NCBI GenBank assembly: GCA_023390245.1
Contig: JAEWDF010000020.1
Location: 1-20,664, forward strand
Origin: Pseudomonadota bacterium
Lineage (GTDB): Bacteria > Pseudomonadota > Alphaproteobacteria > Caulobacterales > Caulobacteraceae
DNA length: 20,664 nt
Direction of reading: 5' to 3'
In this document: piece by piece, positions 13,668 through 20,506 of the stretch
How positions within the stretch are numbered: position 1 is the first letter of the stretch
Layout: every line of letters begins with the position of its first letter
Made by a program: the position numbers and the translations under genes
Notes under the pieces: model-generated
The model's database searches: none
What the model saw: only the letters and a program-made list of their open reading frames with translations
Told to the model about the DNA's origin: nothing

Positions 13668-13719
13668 CAGGCGGCGTAACGCCCGAACCGGCAATTCAGC
13701 CCCAAGTCCGACGCCGTCT

Positions 13720-14280
13720 TCAGGCCAGGGCCGCGTCGATCGCCTGGGCCACCGATGCGATGTCCCCCATGCCGTCGACCTCGGTCAGCTTCCCCTGCGC
13801 CTGATAGTAGGGCAGCAGCGGCGCGGTCTGGCGGTTGTAGACGGCCAGGCGGTCCTTGAAGGTCTCGGGATTGTCGTCCGGACGGCCCTGCTCGGCGAAA
13901 CGCTTGCCGATCCGTTCGGTCAGGGCGGCGTCGTCGACCTTCAGCCGGACTACGGCGTCGATCCGGGCGCCGCGCTTTTCAAGCATGGCGTCCAGCGCCT
14001 CGGCCTGGGCCACGGTGCGCGGGAAGCCGTCGAAGATGGCGCCGCCAGCCGCCTCGGCCTCCGCCAGACGATCCTCGATCAGGGCGATGACGATCTCGTC
14101 GGTGACCAGATCGCCGCGCGTCAGCACGTCCTTGACCTTCAGGCCCAATTCCGAGCCGGAGGCGATGGCCGCACGCAGCATGTCGCCGGTGGAGAGCTGG
14201 ACCATGCCCTTCTCCTCCACCAGCCGCTTGGCCTGGGTGCCCTTGCCCGCCGCCGGCGGTCCGAACAGGATCAGGTTCAC
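13720..14280 (-). CDS. adk: Adenylate kinase
   Basis: The 186-residue enzyme interconverts ATP + AMP and 2 ADP. Visible parts are the P-loop GPPAAGKGT (7-15), the AMP-binding QLSTGDMLRAAI, DGFPRTVAQAEAL (84 onward) and the short LID with GRPDDNPETFKDRL. It lacks the four-Cys zinc LID insertion, so it is the short form common in alphaproteobacteria. The start is GTG at 14280, with GGAGGG 7 nt upstream. It follows secY after 36 bp, the classic secY-adk pairing, and the TonB-like gene follows after 52 bp. Confidence 0.98.
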   Translation of the reverse strand: MNLILFGPPAAGKGTQAKRLVEEKGMVQLSTGDMLRAAIASGSELGLKVKDVLTRGDLVTDEIVIALIEDRLAEAEAAGGAIFDGFPRTVAQAEALDAMLEKRGARIDAVVRLKVDDAALTERIGKRFAEQGRPDDNPETFKDRLAVYNRQTAPLLPYYQAQGKLTEVDGMGDIASVAQAIDAALA

Positions 14281-14316
14281 GCTTCAGCCCTCCCCGAGCG
14301 TCTAATGATTGGCGAC

Positions 14317-15696
14317 TTAGCGGCGGACGACCGTCGGCGTGCGCCCGCCACGGCCGCGCAGCTTCGCCTTCTTGATCAGCCCTTCGTACTGGTGCGCCAG
14401 CAGCTGCGACTGGATCTGCGCCACCGTGTCCATGGTCACCGAGACGACGATCAGGATCGAGGTGCCGCCGAAGTACAGGCTGGTGTTGCCCATCTGCGCG
14501 ACCAGGAACTCCGGCAGCAGGCAGACGGCGGTGATGTACAGGGCGCCGATTACCGTCAGACGGGTCAGGACATAGTCCAGATACTCCGCCGTGCGCTTCC
14601 CCGGACGGATGCCTGGCAGGAAGCCGCCGTACTTGCGCAGGTTCTCGGCCGTGTCCTCGGGGTTGAAGGTGATCGAGGTGTAGAAGAAGCAGAAGAAGAT
14701 GATCAGCAGGCCATACAGCAGCATGAACAGCGGCTGGCCGTGCGTCAGCTGGGCGGTGACCAGCGGCAGCCAGCCCATCCAGCTGGGCAGGTTGGCGTTG
14801 GCCGTGATGCTGGCCACCGTCGTCGGCAGCATCAGCAGCGACGAGGCGAAGATCGGCGGGATGACGCCGGCGGTGTTGACCTTCAGCGGCAGGAACGAGC
14901 GTTCACCCCCGGCCATCCGGTTGCCTTCCTGGCGCTTCGGATACTGGATCAGAAGTCGGCGCTGGGCGCGCTCCATGAAGACGATGAAGGCCACGACGGC
15001 GACCGCCAGCACGGCGATGAACAGCAGCGAGAAGGCCGACATCTGACCCTGCTGGGCCAGGCCCAGCAGGCGCACGATGGTTGAGGGCAGCACGGCCACG
15101 ATGCCGGCCATGATGATCAGCGAGATGCCGTTGCCGATGCCGCGCGCGGTCATCTGCTCGCCCAGCCACATCAGGAACATGGTGCCGCCGGTCAGGGTCA
15201 CGACCGTCGAGACGATGAAGAAGACGCCGGGATTGTCGACCAGGCCGGCCTGAGCGTTCAGGCCCGCGGCGATGCCGAAGGACTGGGCCAGGGCCAGGAT
15301 CACCGTCAGGTAGCGGGTGTACTGGTTCAGCTGCTTGCGGCCGGCCTCGCCGCCTTCCTTGCGCAGCTTTTCCCACGGCGGATACACCGTGCCCATCAGC
15401 TGCACGATGATCGACGCCGAGATATAGGGCATCACGTTCAGGGCGAAGATGGCCATCCGCTCGACGGCGCCGCCCGAGAACATGTTGAACATGTCCAGGA
15501 TGCCGCGCTGTCCGCTCGGGTCCTGGAAGAATTGCAGGAAGGCCTGGGAGTTGATCCCCGGGATCGGAACATAGGTGCCGATCCGATAGACCAGCAGGGC
15601 GCCCAGGGTGAACAGCAGGCGCTTGTGCAGCTCGGTCGCCTTCGCGAACGAGCCCATGTTCATATTGGCGGCGAGTTGTTCAGCGGCCGAAGCCAT
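14317..15696 (-). CDS. secY: Protein translocase subunit SecY
   Basis: The 459-residue central channel of the Sec translocon has ten predicted transmembrane helices. Family signatures are RIGTYVPIPGINSQAF in helix 1 (about 37-52), DMFNMFSGGAVERMAIFALN, the plug and lateral-gate region MPYISASIIVQLMGTVYPPW, and, further on, GGFLPGIRPGKRTAEYLDYV in the cytosolic loop that contacts SecA and the ribosome. The C-terminus is basic (KLRGRGGRTPTVVRR). The ATG at 15696 has GGGGA about 8 nt upstream. It lies between rplO and adk, as in most bacteria. A 127-nt spacer with two strong hairpins precedes it. Confidence 0.99.
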   Translation of the reverse strand: MASAAEQLAANMNMGSFAKATELHKRLLFTLGALLVYRIGTYVPIPGINSQAFLQFFQDPSGQRGILDMFNMFSGGAVERMAIFALNVMPYISASIIVQLMGTVYPPWEKLRKEGGEAGRKQLNQYTRYLTVILALAQSFGIAAGLNAQAGLVDNPGVFFIVSTVVTLTGGTMFLMWLGEQMTARGIGNGISLIIMAGIVAVLPSTIVRLLGLAQQGQMSAFSLLFIAVLAVAVVAFIVFMERAQRRLLIQYPKRQEGNRMAGGERSFLPLKVNTAGVIPPIFASSLLMLPTTVASITANANLPSWMGWLPLVTAQLTHGQPLFMLLYGLLIIFFCFFYTSITFNPEDTAENLRKYGGFLPGIRPGKRTAEYLDYVLTRLTVIGALYITAVCLLPEFLVAQMGNTSLYFGGTSILIVVSVTMDTVAQIQSQLLAHQYEGLIKKAKLRGRGGRTPTVVRR

Positions 15697-15733
15697 TTAT
15701 GCGTCCCCACGACTGACAGAGTCGTCAGATAGG

Positions 15734-15765
15734 CGGAAAGCGGCGCTCTTGCGAGGCCGCTTCCG
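15734..15765 (-). other. Hairpin in the rplO-secY spacer (secY-proximal)
   Basis: CGGAA and GCGGC (15734-15738, 15740-15744) pair with GCCGC and TTCCG (15756-15765), giving 10 bp with one bulged A and an 11-nt loop. It lies 38 nt upstream of secY. No U-tract follows on the minus strand. Confidence 0.5.
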
Positions 15766-15796
15766 TTCTTTCGTCGTCGCGATGTGCTCAGACCAC

Positions 15797-15825
15797 GGTC
15801 GAACGACCGCGACGACCGTTCGATC
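15797..15825 (-). other. Hairpin overlapping the rplO stop codon
   Basis: In the minus-strand RNA, arms GAUCGAACGGUC and GGUCGUUCGACC pair over 12 positions with one A-C mismatch and two G-U pairs around a GUCGC loop. The G-U pairs occur only in the minus-strand RNA, which points to selection for RNA folding rather than a DNA site. It begins at the rplO stop codon. Confidence 0.5.
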
Positions 15826-16417
15826 AGGCCTTGGCGGCCGTGCGCTTGGCGCGGGCCGACACCTTGTTGGCGTCGCCCTTCGGGGCCTTGGCGGCCGGCG
15901 CCTTGCCCTTGGCGGCGTTGCGCTTCTCGATGCGCGCGGCGGCCTTGGCTTCGGCTTCGATGCGTTGCTCGGTGATCGAGCCGCCGGCGGCCTCGATGGC
16001 CTTCTTGGCGCCCGACGAGGCCGACCAGACGACCAGGTTCAGCTTGGCCTTCAGTTCGCCGGTGCCCAGCACGCGCACGCCGTCCTTGGCGCGGCGGATC
16101 ACGCCGGCGGCGACCAGGGCCGCGCCGTTGATCTCGGCCTTGGCGTCCAGCTTGCCGGCGTCCACGGCGTCTTGCAGACGCCACAGGTTCACCTCGGCCA
16201 GCTTCAGGGCGTTCGGATTGTTGAAGCCGCGCTTGGGCATACGCATGTACAGCGGCATCTGGCCGCCTTCGAAGCCCAGCAGGCTGACGCCCGTACGGGA
16301 CTTCTGACCCTTGACGCCGCGGCCGGAGGTCTTGCCCTTGCCCGAGCCCGGGCCACGGCCGACGCGCATGCGGCCCTTGTGGGCGCCGTCGTTGTCGCGG
16401 ATTTCGTTCAGTTTCAT
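15824..16417 (-). CDS. rplO: 50S ribosomal protein L15
   Basis: The 197-residue large-subunit protein is recognised from MKLNEIRDNDGAHKGRMRVG, then RGPGSGKGKTSGRGVKGQKS, FEGGQMPLYMRMPKRGFNN and LNLVVWSASSGAKKAIEAAG. It is longer than the usual ~145-160 residues because of an Ala/Lys-rich C-terminal extension from about residue 155 (EAKAAARIEKRNAAKGKAPA and onward, ending TAAKA). The ATG at 16417 begins the conserved domain and has AAGGA 8 nt upstream; the frame is open further up but without family similarity. A 144-nt spacer with several hairpins separates it from rpmD. Confidence 0.97.
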   Translation of the reverse strand: MKLNEIRDNDGAHKGRMRVGRGPGSGKGKTSGRGVKGQKSRTGVSLLGFEGGQMPLYMRMPKRGFNNPNALKLAEVNLWRLQDAVDAGKLDAKAEINGAALVAAGVIRRAKDGVRVLGTGELKAKLNLVVWSASSGAKKAIEAAGGSITEQRIEAEAKAAARIEKRNAAKGKAPAAKAPKGDANKVSARAKRTAAKA

Positions 16418-16444
16418 GTGCCTGATCCTTTCGGGTGCTAGCGC

Positions 16445-16461
16445 CCGGATCGTCGATCCGG
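16445..16461 (-). other. Hairpin just upstream of the rplO ribosome site
   Basis: CCGGATCG-T-CGATCCGG is a perfect 8-bp inverted repeat with a one-base centre; as RNA it gives at least 6 bp with a 5-nt loop. It ends about 13 nt before the AAGGA of rplO. Confidence 0.45.
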
Positions 16462-16471
16462 ACTCGGCTGT

Positions 16472-16501
16472 AAAAATTGAAGGGCCGCTCTTAGGCGACC
16501 C
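16472..16501 (-). terminator. Terminator-like hairpin with U-tract between rpmD and rplO
   Basis: The minus-strand RNA folds as GGGUCGC-CUAAGA-GCGGCCC (7 bp, one U-G pair) and is followed directly by UUCAAUUUUUA. The U-G wobble works only in the minus-strand transcript. An upstream hairpin (16526-16555) precedes it. It could terminate or attenuate transcription inside the spc operon. Confidence 0.55.
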
Positions 16502-16525
16502 TTGTCTTGGAGGCAAGATGCGAAA

Positions 16526-16555
16526 CGCCCTCCCCCGGAGATCCGAAGGAGGGCG
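16526..16555 (-). other. Strong hairpin after the rpmD stop
   Basis: CGCCCTCC (16526-16533) pairs perfectly with GGAGGGCG (16548-16555), and CGGA/TCCG continue the stem inside. It begins 6 nt after the rpmD stop and is followed by UUUCG in the transcript. A small third hairpin (CTTG pairing near 16503-16518) lies between it and the U-tract hairpin. Confidence 0.6.
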
Positions 16556-16561
16556 AAAGGC

Positions 16562-16750
16562 TTACTTTTCGACCACTTCCACCAGGTGGTGGACCTTGGC
16601 GATCATGCCGCGGACGGAGGGGGTGTCCTCCAGGGTCGCTTCGCGGCCCATGCGGTTTAGGCCCAGACCCACCAGAGTGGCGCGCTGGTCGTTCTTGCGG
16701 CGGATCGGCGAACCGATCTGCTTGATGGTGACGGTTTTCTTGGCGGCCAT
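16562..16750 (-). CDS. rpmD: 50S ribosomal protein L30
   Basis: The 62-residue protein is recognised from KKTVTIKQIGSPIRRKNDQR and ATLVGLGLNRMGREATLEDT, with MIAKVHHLVEVVEK at the C-terminus, a full-length bacterial L30. The ATG at 16750 lies 3 bp after the rpsE stop, so translation is likely coupled. It is the last tightly packed gene before the structured spacer. Confidence 0.98.
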   Translation of the reverse strand: MAAKKTVTIKQIGSPIRRKNDQRATLVGLGLNRMGREATLEDTPSVRGMIAKVHHLVEVVEK

Positions 16751-16753
16751 GAC

Positions 16754-17353
16754 TTAGGACTCCACAGCTTCCGGCGCCGAGGCGCCGTCGTTGCGACGGC
16801 CCATCAGGTCGGCGACCTTCTTGCCGCGCTTGGAGGCGACCTGACGCGGCGACGACTGGACCTTCAGCGCCTCGAAGGTGGCGCGGATCATGTTGTAGGG
16901 GTTCGAAGAGCCGGTCGACTTGCCCACGACGTCCTGGACGCCGAGGGTTTCGAGGACCGCGCGCATCGGACCGCCCGCGATGACGCCGGTCCCGGGAGGG
17001 GCCGCGCGCATCATGATCTTGCCGGCGCCCCAACGGCCCGAGCCGTCGTGGTGCAGGGTGCGGTTCTCGCGCAGCGGAACGCGGATCATCGTCTTCTTGG
17101 CTTCTTCGGTCGCCTTGCGGATGGCTTCCGGCACTTCGCGCGCCTTGCCGTGACCGAAGCCGACGCGGCCCTTGCCGTCGCCGACGACCATCAGGGCCGC
17201 GAACGAGAACCGGCGGCCGCCCTTCACGGTGGCGGCGACGCGGTTGATGTGCACCAGCTTCTCGATGATGTCCGAGTCCGGACCGTCGACGGGAGCGTTG
17301 CGGTTGTCGCGACGATTGCGATCGCCGCCGCCGCGTTGGGGTTCACGAGCCAT
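16754..17353 (-). CDS. rpsE: 30S ribosomal protein S5
   Basis: The 199-residue protein sits at the mRNA entry channel and helps decoding accuracy and helicase activity. The double-stranded RNA-binding domain shows EKLVHINRVAATVKGGRRFS then FAALMVVGDGKGRVGFGHGK, followed by the C-terminal domain GGPMRAVLETLGVQDVVGKS and NPYNMIRATFEAL. It has a charged N-terminal extension of about 28 residues (AREPQRGGGDRNRRDNRN) and a C-terminal tail of about 25 beyond the E. coli core. AAGGGAA precedes the ATG. It follows rplR after 12 bp. Confidence 0.98.
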   Translation of the reverse strand: MAREPQRGGGDRNRRDNRNAPVDGPDSDIIEKLVHINRVAATVKGGRRFSFAALMVVGDGKGRVGFGHGKAREVPEAIRKATEEAKKTMIRVPLRENRTLHHDGSGRWGAGKIMMRAAPPGTGVIAGGPMRAVLETLGVQDVVGKSTGSSNPYNMIRATFEALKVQSSPRQVASKRGKKVADLMGRRNDGASAPEAVES

Positions 17354-17365
17354 GTTGCCGTTCCC

Positions 17366-17722
17366 TTAGAAGTTCAGGCCGGCTTCGCGCGCGGCTTCCG
17401 CCAGCGCCTTCACCCGTCCGTGATAGATGTACTGGCCGCGGTCGAAGACGACGTCCTTGACGCCCTTCTCGATGGCCCGCTCGGCGATCAGCTTGCCGAT
17501 CTTGGCGGCCGACGCGACGTCCGAGCCCTTGGCGCCCTTGCCGCCTTCCAGCGACGAGGCCGCCGCGATCGTGACGCCCTGGGCGTCGTCGATGATCTGG
17601 GCCGAGATGTTCTTGTCCGAACGATGGACCGACAGACGCAGGCGGCCGGCGGCGACCGACTTCAGGCGACGACGGGTGCGCTCGGCGCGACGCTTGGCTT
17701 GTTGTCGAAGAGAGAGAGCCAT
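17366..17722 (-). CDS. rplR: 50S ribosomal protein L18
   Basis: The 118-residue protein binds 5S rRNA with L5. It is recognised from the basic start SLRQQAKRRAERTRRRLKSV, LRLSVHRSDKNISAQIIDDA, and the C-terminal VVFDRGQYIYHGRVKALAEA followed by AREAGLNF, which is highly conserved. Length is typical. It starts 3 bp after the rplF stop, consistent with coupling. Confidence 0.98.
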   Translation of the reverse strand: MALSLRQQAKRRAERTRRRLKSVAAGRLRLSVHRSDKNISAQIIDDAQGVTIAAASSLEGGKGAKGSDVASAAKIGKLIAERAIEKGVKDVVFDRGQYIYHGRVKALAEAAREAGLNF

Positions 17723-17725
17723 GAC

Positions 17726-18259
17726 TTACTTCTTCTTGCCTTCCTTGCGGCGCACGGTCTCGCCGGCGTAGCGGATGCCCTTGCCCTTGTAGGGTTCCGG
17801 CGGACGCAGCTTGCGGATGACGGCGGCGATCTGGCCGACGGCCTGCTTGTCCGAGCCGTGGATCTTGATCTCGGTCTGCTTCGGCACGGCGAAGGTCACG
17901 CCGGTCGGCGGCGCGATGTCCACGTCGTGCGAGAAGCCCAGTTGCAGCGACAGGTTCGAGCCCTTCATGGCGGCGCGGTAGCCCACGCCGACCAGTTCCA
18001 GGTTCTTCTCGAAACCGTCGGTCACGCCGGTCACCAGGTTGGAGACCAGGGTGCGCGACAGGCCCCACATGGCGCGAGCGCGCTGGGTGTCCGAACGCGG
18101 GGTCAGCGACAGTTCGTCGCCGTCCTGCTTGATTTCGATTTCCTCGGCGACGGTCCAGGCGCTTTCGCCCTTCGGACCCTTCACCGAGATGTTCTGGCCG
18201 TTGAGCGTGACGGTCACGCCCTTCGGCACGGTGATGGTTTTCTTGCCAATACGGGACAT
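17726..18259 (-). CDS. rplF: 50S ribosomal protein L6
   Basis: The 177-residue protein lies near the factor-binding site of the large subunit. Signatures are MSRIGKKTITVPKGVTVTLN, ISVKGPKGESAW, ALWG-type region MWGLSRTLVSNLVTGVTDGF, and the C-terminal RKLRPPEPYKGKGIRYAGET, VRRKEGKKK. I chose the ATG at 18259, where the family N-terminus starts; the frame runs 12 codons up into rpsH. One base separates it from the rpsH stop, so the two are coupled. Confidence 0.98.
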   Translation of the reverse strand: MSRIGKKTITVPKGVTVTLNGQNISVKGPKGESAWTVAEEIEIKQDGDELSLTPRSDTQRARAMWGLSRTLVSNLVTGVTDGFEKNLELVGVGYRAAMKGSNLSLQLGFSHDVDIAPPTGVTFAVPKQTEIKIHGSDKQAVGQIAAVIRKLRPPEPYKGKGIRYAGETVRRKEGKKK

Positions 18260-18260
18260 G

Positions 18261-18659
18261 TCAGTAGACCCTGCAGAGGACTTCGCCGCCGACATTGGCG
18301 TCGCGGGCCGAAGCGTCGGACATCACGCCCTTCGAAGTCGAAAGGATCGAGATGCCCAGGCCGTTCTTGACCGGCTTCAGGTCGCCGATCGCCGAATAGA
18401 CGCGGCGGCCCGGCTTGGACACGCGGCTGATCTCGGCGATGACCGGCTGGCCGTCGAAGTACTTCAGCTCGATCTCGAACTGCGGGAACTCACCCGGGTT
18501 CTGAACCAGGCTGTAGCCGCGGATGTAGCCTTCGTCCTGCAGCACGTCGAGGACGCGCTGGCGCAGACGCGAGGCGGGGGTCAGCACCTTGGAACGCTTG
18601 CGGGTCGCCGCGTTCTTGATGCGAGCGATCATGTCGCTCAGGGGATCGTTGATCATCAT
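18261..18659 (-). CDS. rpsH: 30S ribosomal protein S8
   Basis: The 132-residue protein binds helix 21 of 16S rRNA early in 30S assembly; in E. coli it is also the translational repressor of the spc operon. It is recognised from NDPLSDMIARIKNAATRKRS and the C-terminal GLGISILSTSKGVMSDASAR, then DANVGGEVLCRVY. The start could be either of two adjacent ATG codons. GGGGAG lies about 9 nt upstream. Whether S8 autoregulates here cannot be seen; its E. coli target lies near rplE. Confidence 0.98.
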   Translation of the reverse strand: MMINDPLSDMIARIKNAATRKRSKVLTPASRLRQRVLDVLQDEGYIRGYSLVQNPGEFPQFEIELKYFDGQPVIAEISRVSKPGRRVYSAIGDLKPVKNGLGISILSTSKGVMSDASARDANVGGEVLCRVY

Positions 18660-18674
18660 GTCTGTTCGCTCCCC

Positions 18675-18980
18675 TTACCAGCTCGACTTCGTCAGGCCGG
18701 GGATCTGCCCCAGGTTGCCCAGCTCTCGCAGGGCGACACGGCTCATCTTGAGCTTGCGGTAATAAGCCCGCGGACGACCCGTCACCTCGCAGCGATTGCG
18801 GATGCGGTTCGGCGCGGAGTTGCGCGGAAGGGCCGCCAGCTTCAGGCGCGCTTCGAAGCGCTCCTCAAGCGGCAGGCTCTCGTTGTTGGCGACAGCCTTA
18901 AGGGCTTCCCGCTTCGCGGCATACTTCGCAACCAGGGCCTTGACGGCTTCGTTGCGGTTTACGGCGCTTTTCTTAGCCAT
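18675..18980 (-). CDS. rpsN: 30S ribosomal protein S14 (zinc-free long form)
   Basis: The 101-residue protein of the 30S head is recognised from LPRNSAPNRIRNRCEVTGRP, RAYYRKLKMSRVALREL and the C-terminal GQIPGLTKSSW. It has a single cysteine and no CxxC pair, so it is the long, zinc-independent type. GGGAAGAG precedes the ATG. It lies between rplE (19-bp gap) and rpsH (15-bp gap). Confidence 0.98.
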   Translation of the reverse strand: MAKKSAVNRNEAVKALVAKYAAKREALKAVANNESLPLEERFEARLKLAALPRNSAPNRIRNRCEVTGRPRAYYRKLKMSRVALRELGNLGQIPGLTKSSW

Positions 18981-18999
18981 TGTTCTCTTCCCTTCCCGC

Positions 19000-19557
19000 T
19001 CAGTTCACGAACGGGAACTTGAACTCGACCAGGAGAGCCTTGGCTTCCTCGTCGGTCTTGGCCGTGGTGCAGACAACGATGTCCATGCCCCACATCTGGT
19101 CGATCTGGTCGTAATTGATCTCCGGGAACACGATGTGCTCCTTCAGACCGGTGGCGTAATTGCCGCGACCGTCAAACGAGGTTCCCTTCAGGCCCCGGAA
19201 ATCCTTCACGCGCGGCAGGGCCACGGTGATGAACCGGTCCAGGAACTCGTACATCTGGTCGCCGCGCAGCGTGACCTTGCCGCCGATGACCATGCCTTCG
19301 CGCAGCTTGAAGCCGGCGATGGAGTTGCGGGCCTTGGTCGGCACGGCCTTCTGGCCGGCGATCTGCGTCAGGTCCTTGAGGGCGGCGTTCGCCTTCTTGG
19401 AATCCGCGACCGCTTCGCCGATGCCCATGTTCAGGACGATCTTGTCCAGCTTGGGCACCTGCATCTCGTTCGTATAGCCGAACTTTTCCTTCATCACCTG
19501 GCGGATGCGCGCCTGGTATTCGCCCTTGAGGCGAGGCGTGTACTTGGTGTCGGCCAT
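19000..19557 (-). CDS. rplE: 50S ribosomal protein L5
   Basis: The 185-residue protein binds 5S rRNA and contacts the P-site tRNA. It is recognised from YTNEMQVPKLDKIVLNMGIG, AGQKAVPTKARNSIAGFKLR, the loop TFDRF-like region EFLDRFITVALPRVKDFRGL and the C-terminal WGMDIVVCTTAKTDEEAKAL. Length is typical. The ATG overlaps the rplX stop by one base (TGATG), consistent with coupled translation. Confidence 0.99.
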   Translation of the reverse strand: MADTKYTPRLKGEYQARIRQVMKEKFGYTNEMQVPKLDKIVLNMGIGEAVADSKKANAALKDLTQIAGQKAVPTKARNSIAGFKLREGMVIGGKVTLRGDQMYEFLDRFITVALPRVKDFRGLKGTSFDGRGNYATGLKEHIVFPEINYDQIDQMWGMDIVVCTTAKTDEEAKALLVEFKFPFVN

Positions 19558-19865
19558 CAGATGACGTCTCCCGTCGTCTTGGCGAAGCGGACCTTCTTGT
19601 CGCCGTCGACCTTGAAGCCGACGCGGGTCGCCTTGCCGTTGGCGTCGGCGATCGCGACGTTCGACAGGTGAAGCGACGCTTCCTTGTTCTTGATGCCGCC
19701 TTGCGGGTCAGCCTGGCTCGGGCGCGTGTGGCGCTGGACCATGTTGACGCCTTCAACGACGACGCGGTTTTCGGTCGGCAGGACGCGCAGCACGTTGCCC
19801 GTGCGGCCCTTGTCCTTGCCGGTCAGGACGACGACGCGGTCGCCCTTCTTGATCTTGGCGGCCAT
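19557..19865 (-). CDS. rplX: 50S ribosomal protein L24
   Basis: The 102-residue protein is an assembly initiator of the 50S subunit. The KOW motif is clear: KIKKGDRVVVLTGKDKGRTG (residues 4-23), then NVLRVLPTENRVVVEGVNMV and QRHTRPSQADPQGGIKNKEA. GGAGG lies 8 nt upstream of the ATG, inside the end of rplN, only 1 bp after its stop. Confidence 0.99.
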   Translation of the reverse strand: MAAKIKKGDRVVVLTGKDKGRTGNVLRVLPTENRVVVEGVNMVQRHTRPSQADPQGGIKNKEASLHLSNVAIADANGKATRVGFKVDGDKKVRFAKTTGDVI

Positions 19866-19866
19866 G

Positions 19867-20235
19867 TTACAGGACCTCCGGAGCCAGCGAGATGATCTTC
19901 ATGTGGTTCTTGGCGCGCAGTTCGCGGGGAACCGGGCCGAAGATCCGCGTGCCGACCGGCTCGTTCTGCTTGTTGACGATGACGGCGGCCGACTTGTCGA
20001 AGCGGATGACCGAGCCGTCCTTGCGCTGGATGTCCTTGGCGGTGCGCACGACGATGGCGCGAACGACGTCGCCCTTCTTCACGCGGCCGCGCGGGATGGC
20101 TTCCTTCACGGAGGCGACGATGGTGTCGCCGATCGAGGCGTAGCGGCGCTTGGAGCCGCCCAACACCTTGATGCACATGACCCGGCGGGCGCCCGAGTTG
20201 TCGGCCACTTCCAGGTTAGTTTGCATCTGGATCAT
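19867..20235 (-). CDS. rplN: 50S ribosomal protein L14
   Basis: The 122-residue protein sits at the subunit interface. It is one of the most conserved ribosomal proteins and is matched end to end: MIQMQTNLEVADNSGARRVM, KVLGGSKRRYASIGD, KKGDVVRAIVVRT, NKQNEPVGTRIFGPVPRELR and the C-terminal KIISLAPEVL. It lies 18 bp after rpsQ. Confidence 0.99.
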   Translation of the reverse strand: MIQMQTNLEVADNSGARRVMCIKVLGGSKRRYASIGDTIVASVKEAIPRGRVKKGDVVRAIVVRTAKDIQRKDGSVIRFDKSAAVIVNKQNEPVGTRIFGPVPRELRAKNHMKIISLAPEVL

Positions 20236-20253
20236 AAGATCAGATCCTTCTGA

Positions 20254-20496
20254 TTACGAGGCCGAAGCCGGGGAGAGGACTTCCCAGCGCTTCAGCTTGG
20301 ACTTGGGGGCGCACTCGACGATGCGAGCGATGTCGCCGACCTTCAGGGCGTTGGCTTCGTCGTGCGCGTGATACTTCTTCGAAAGACGCACGGTCTTCTT
20401 CAGAACCGGGTGCAGCAGCGTGCGCTCCACCTTCACGACGACGGTCTTGTCGCCCTTGTCGGAGACGACCACGCCTTCAAGAATTCGCTTGGGCAT
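20254..20496 (-). CDS. rpsQ: 30S ribosomal protein S17
   Basis: The 80-residue protein binds 16S rRNA early in 30S assembly. It is recognised from MPKRILEGVVVSDKGDKTVV, VKVERTLLHPVLKKTVRLSK and the C-terminal ECAPKSKLKRWEVL. The ATG at 20496 has AAGGA 7 nt upstream and starts the family sequence; ten further open codons upstream overlap rpmC and are not coding. The gap to rpmC is 10 bp. Confidence 0.98.
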   Translation of the reverse strand: MPKRILEGVVVSDKGDKTVVVKVERTLLHPVLKKTVRLSKKYHAHDEANALKVGDIARIVECAPKSKLKRWEVLSPASAS

Positions 20497-20506
20497 ATTC
20501 GTTTCC

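Noticed and set aside
13153..15084. A 643-codon plus-strand frame opposite the TonB-like gene, adk and secY
   Set aside because: It is antisense to conserved genes and Gly/Gln/Arg-rich without domains.
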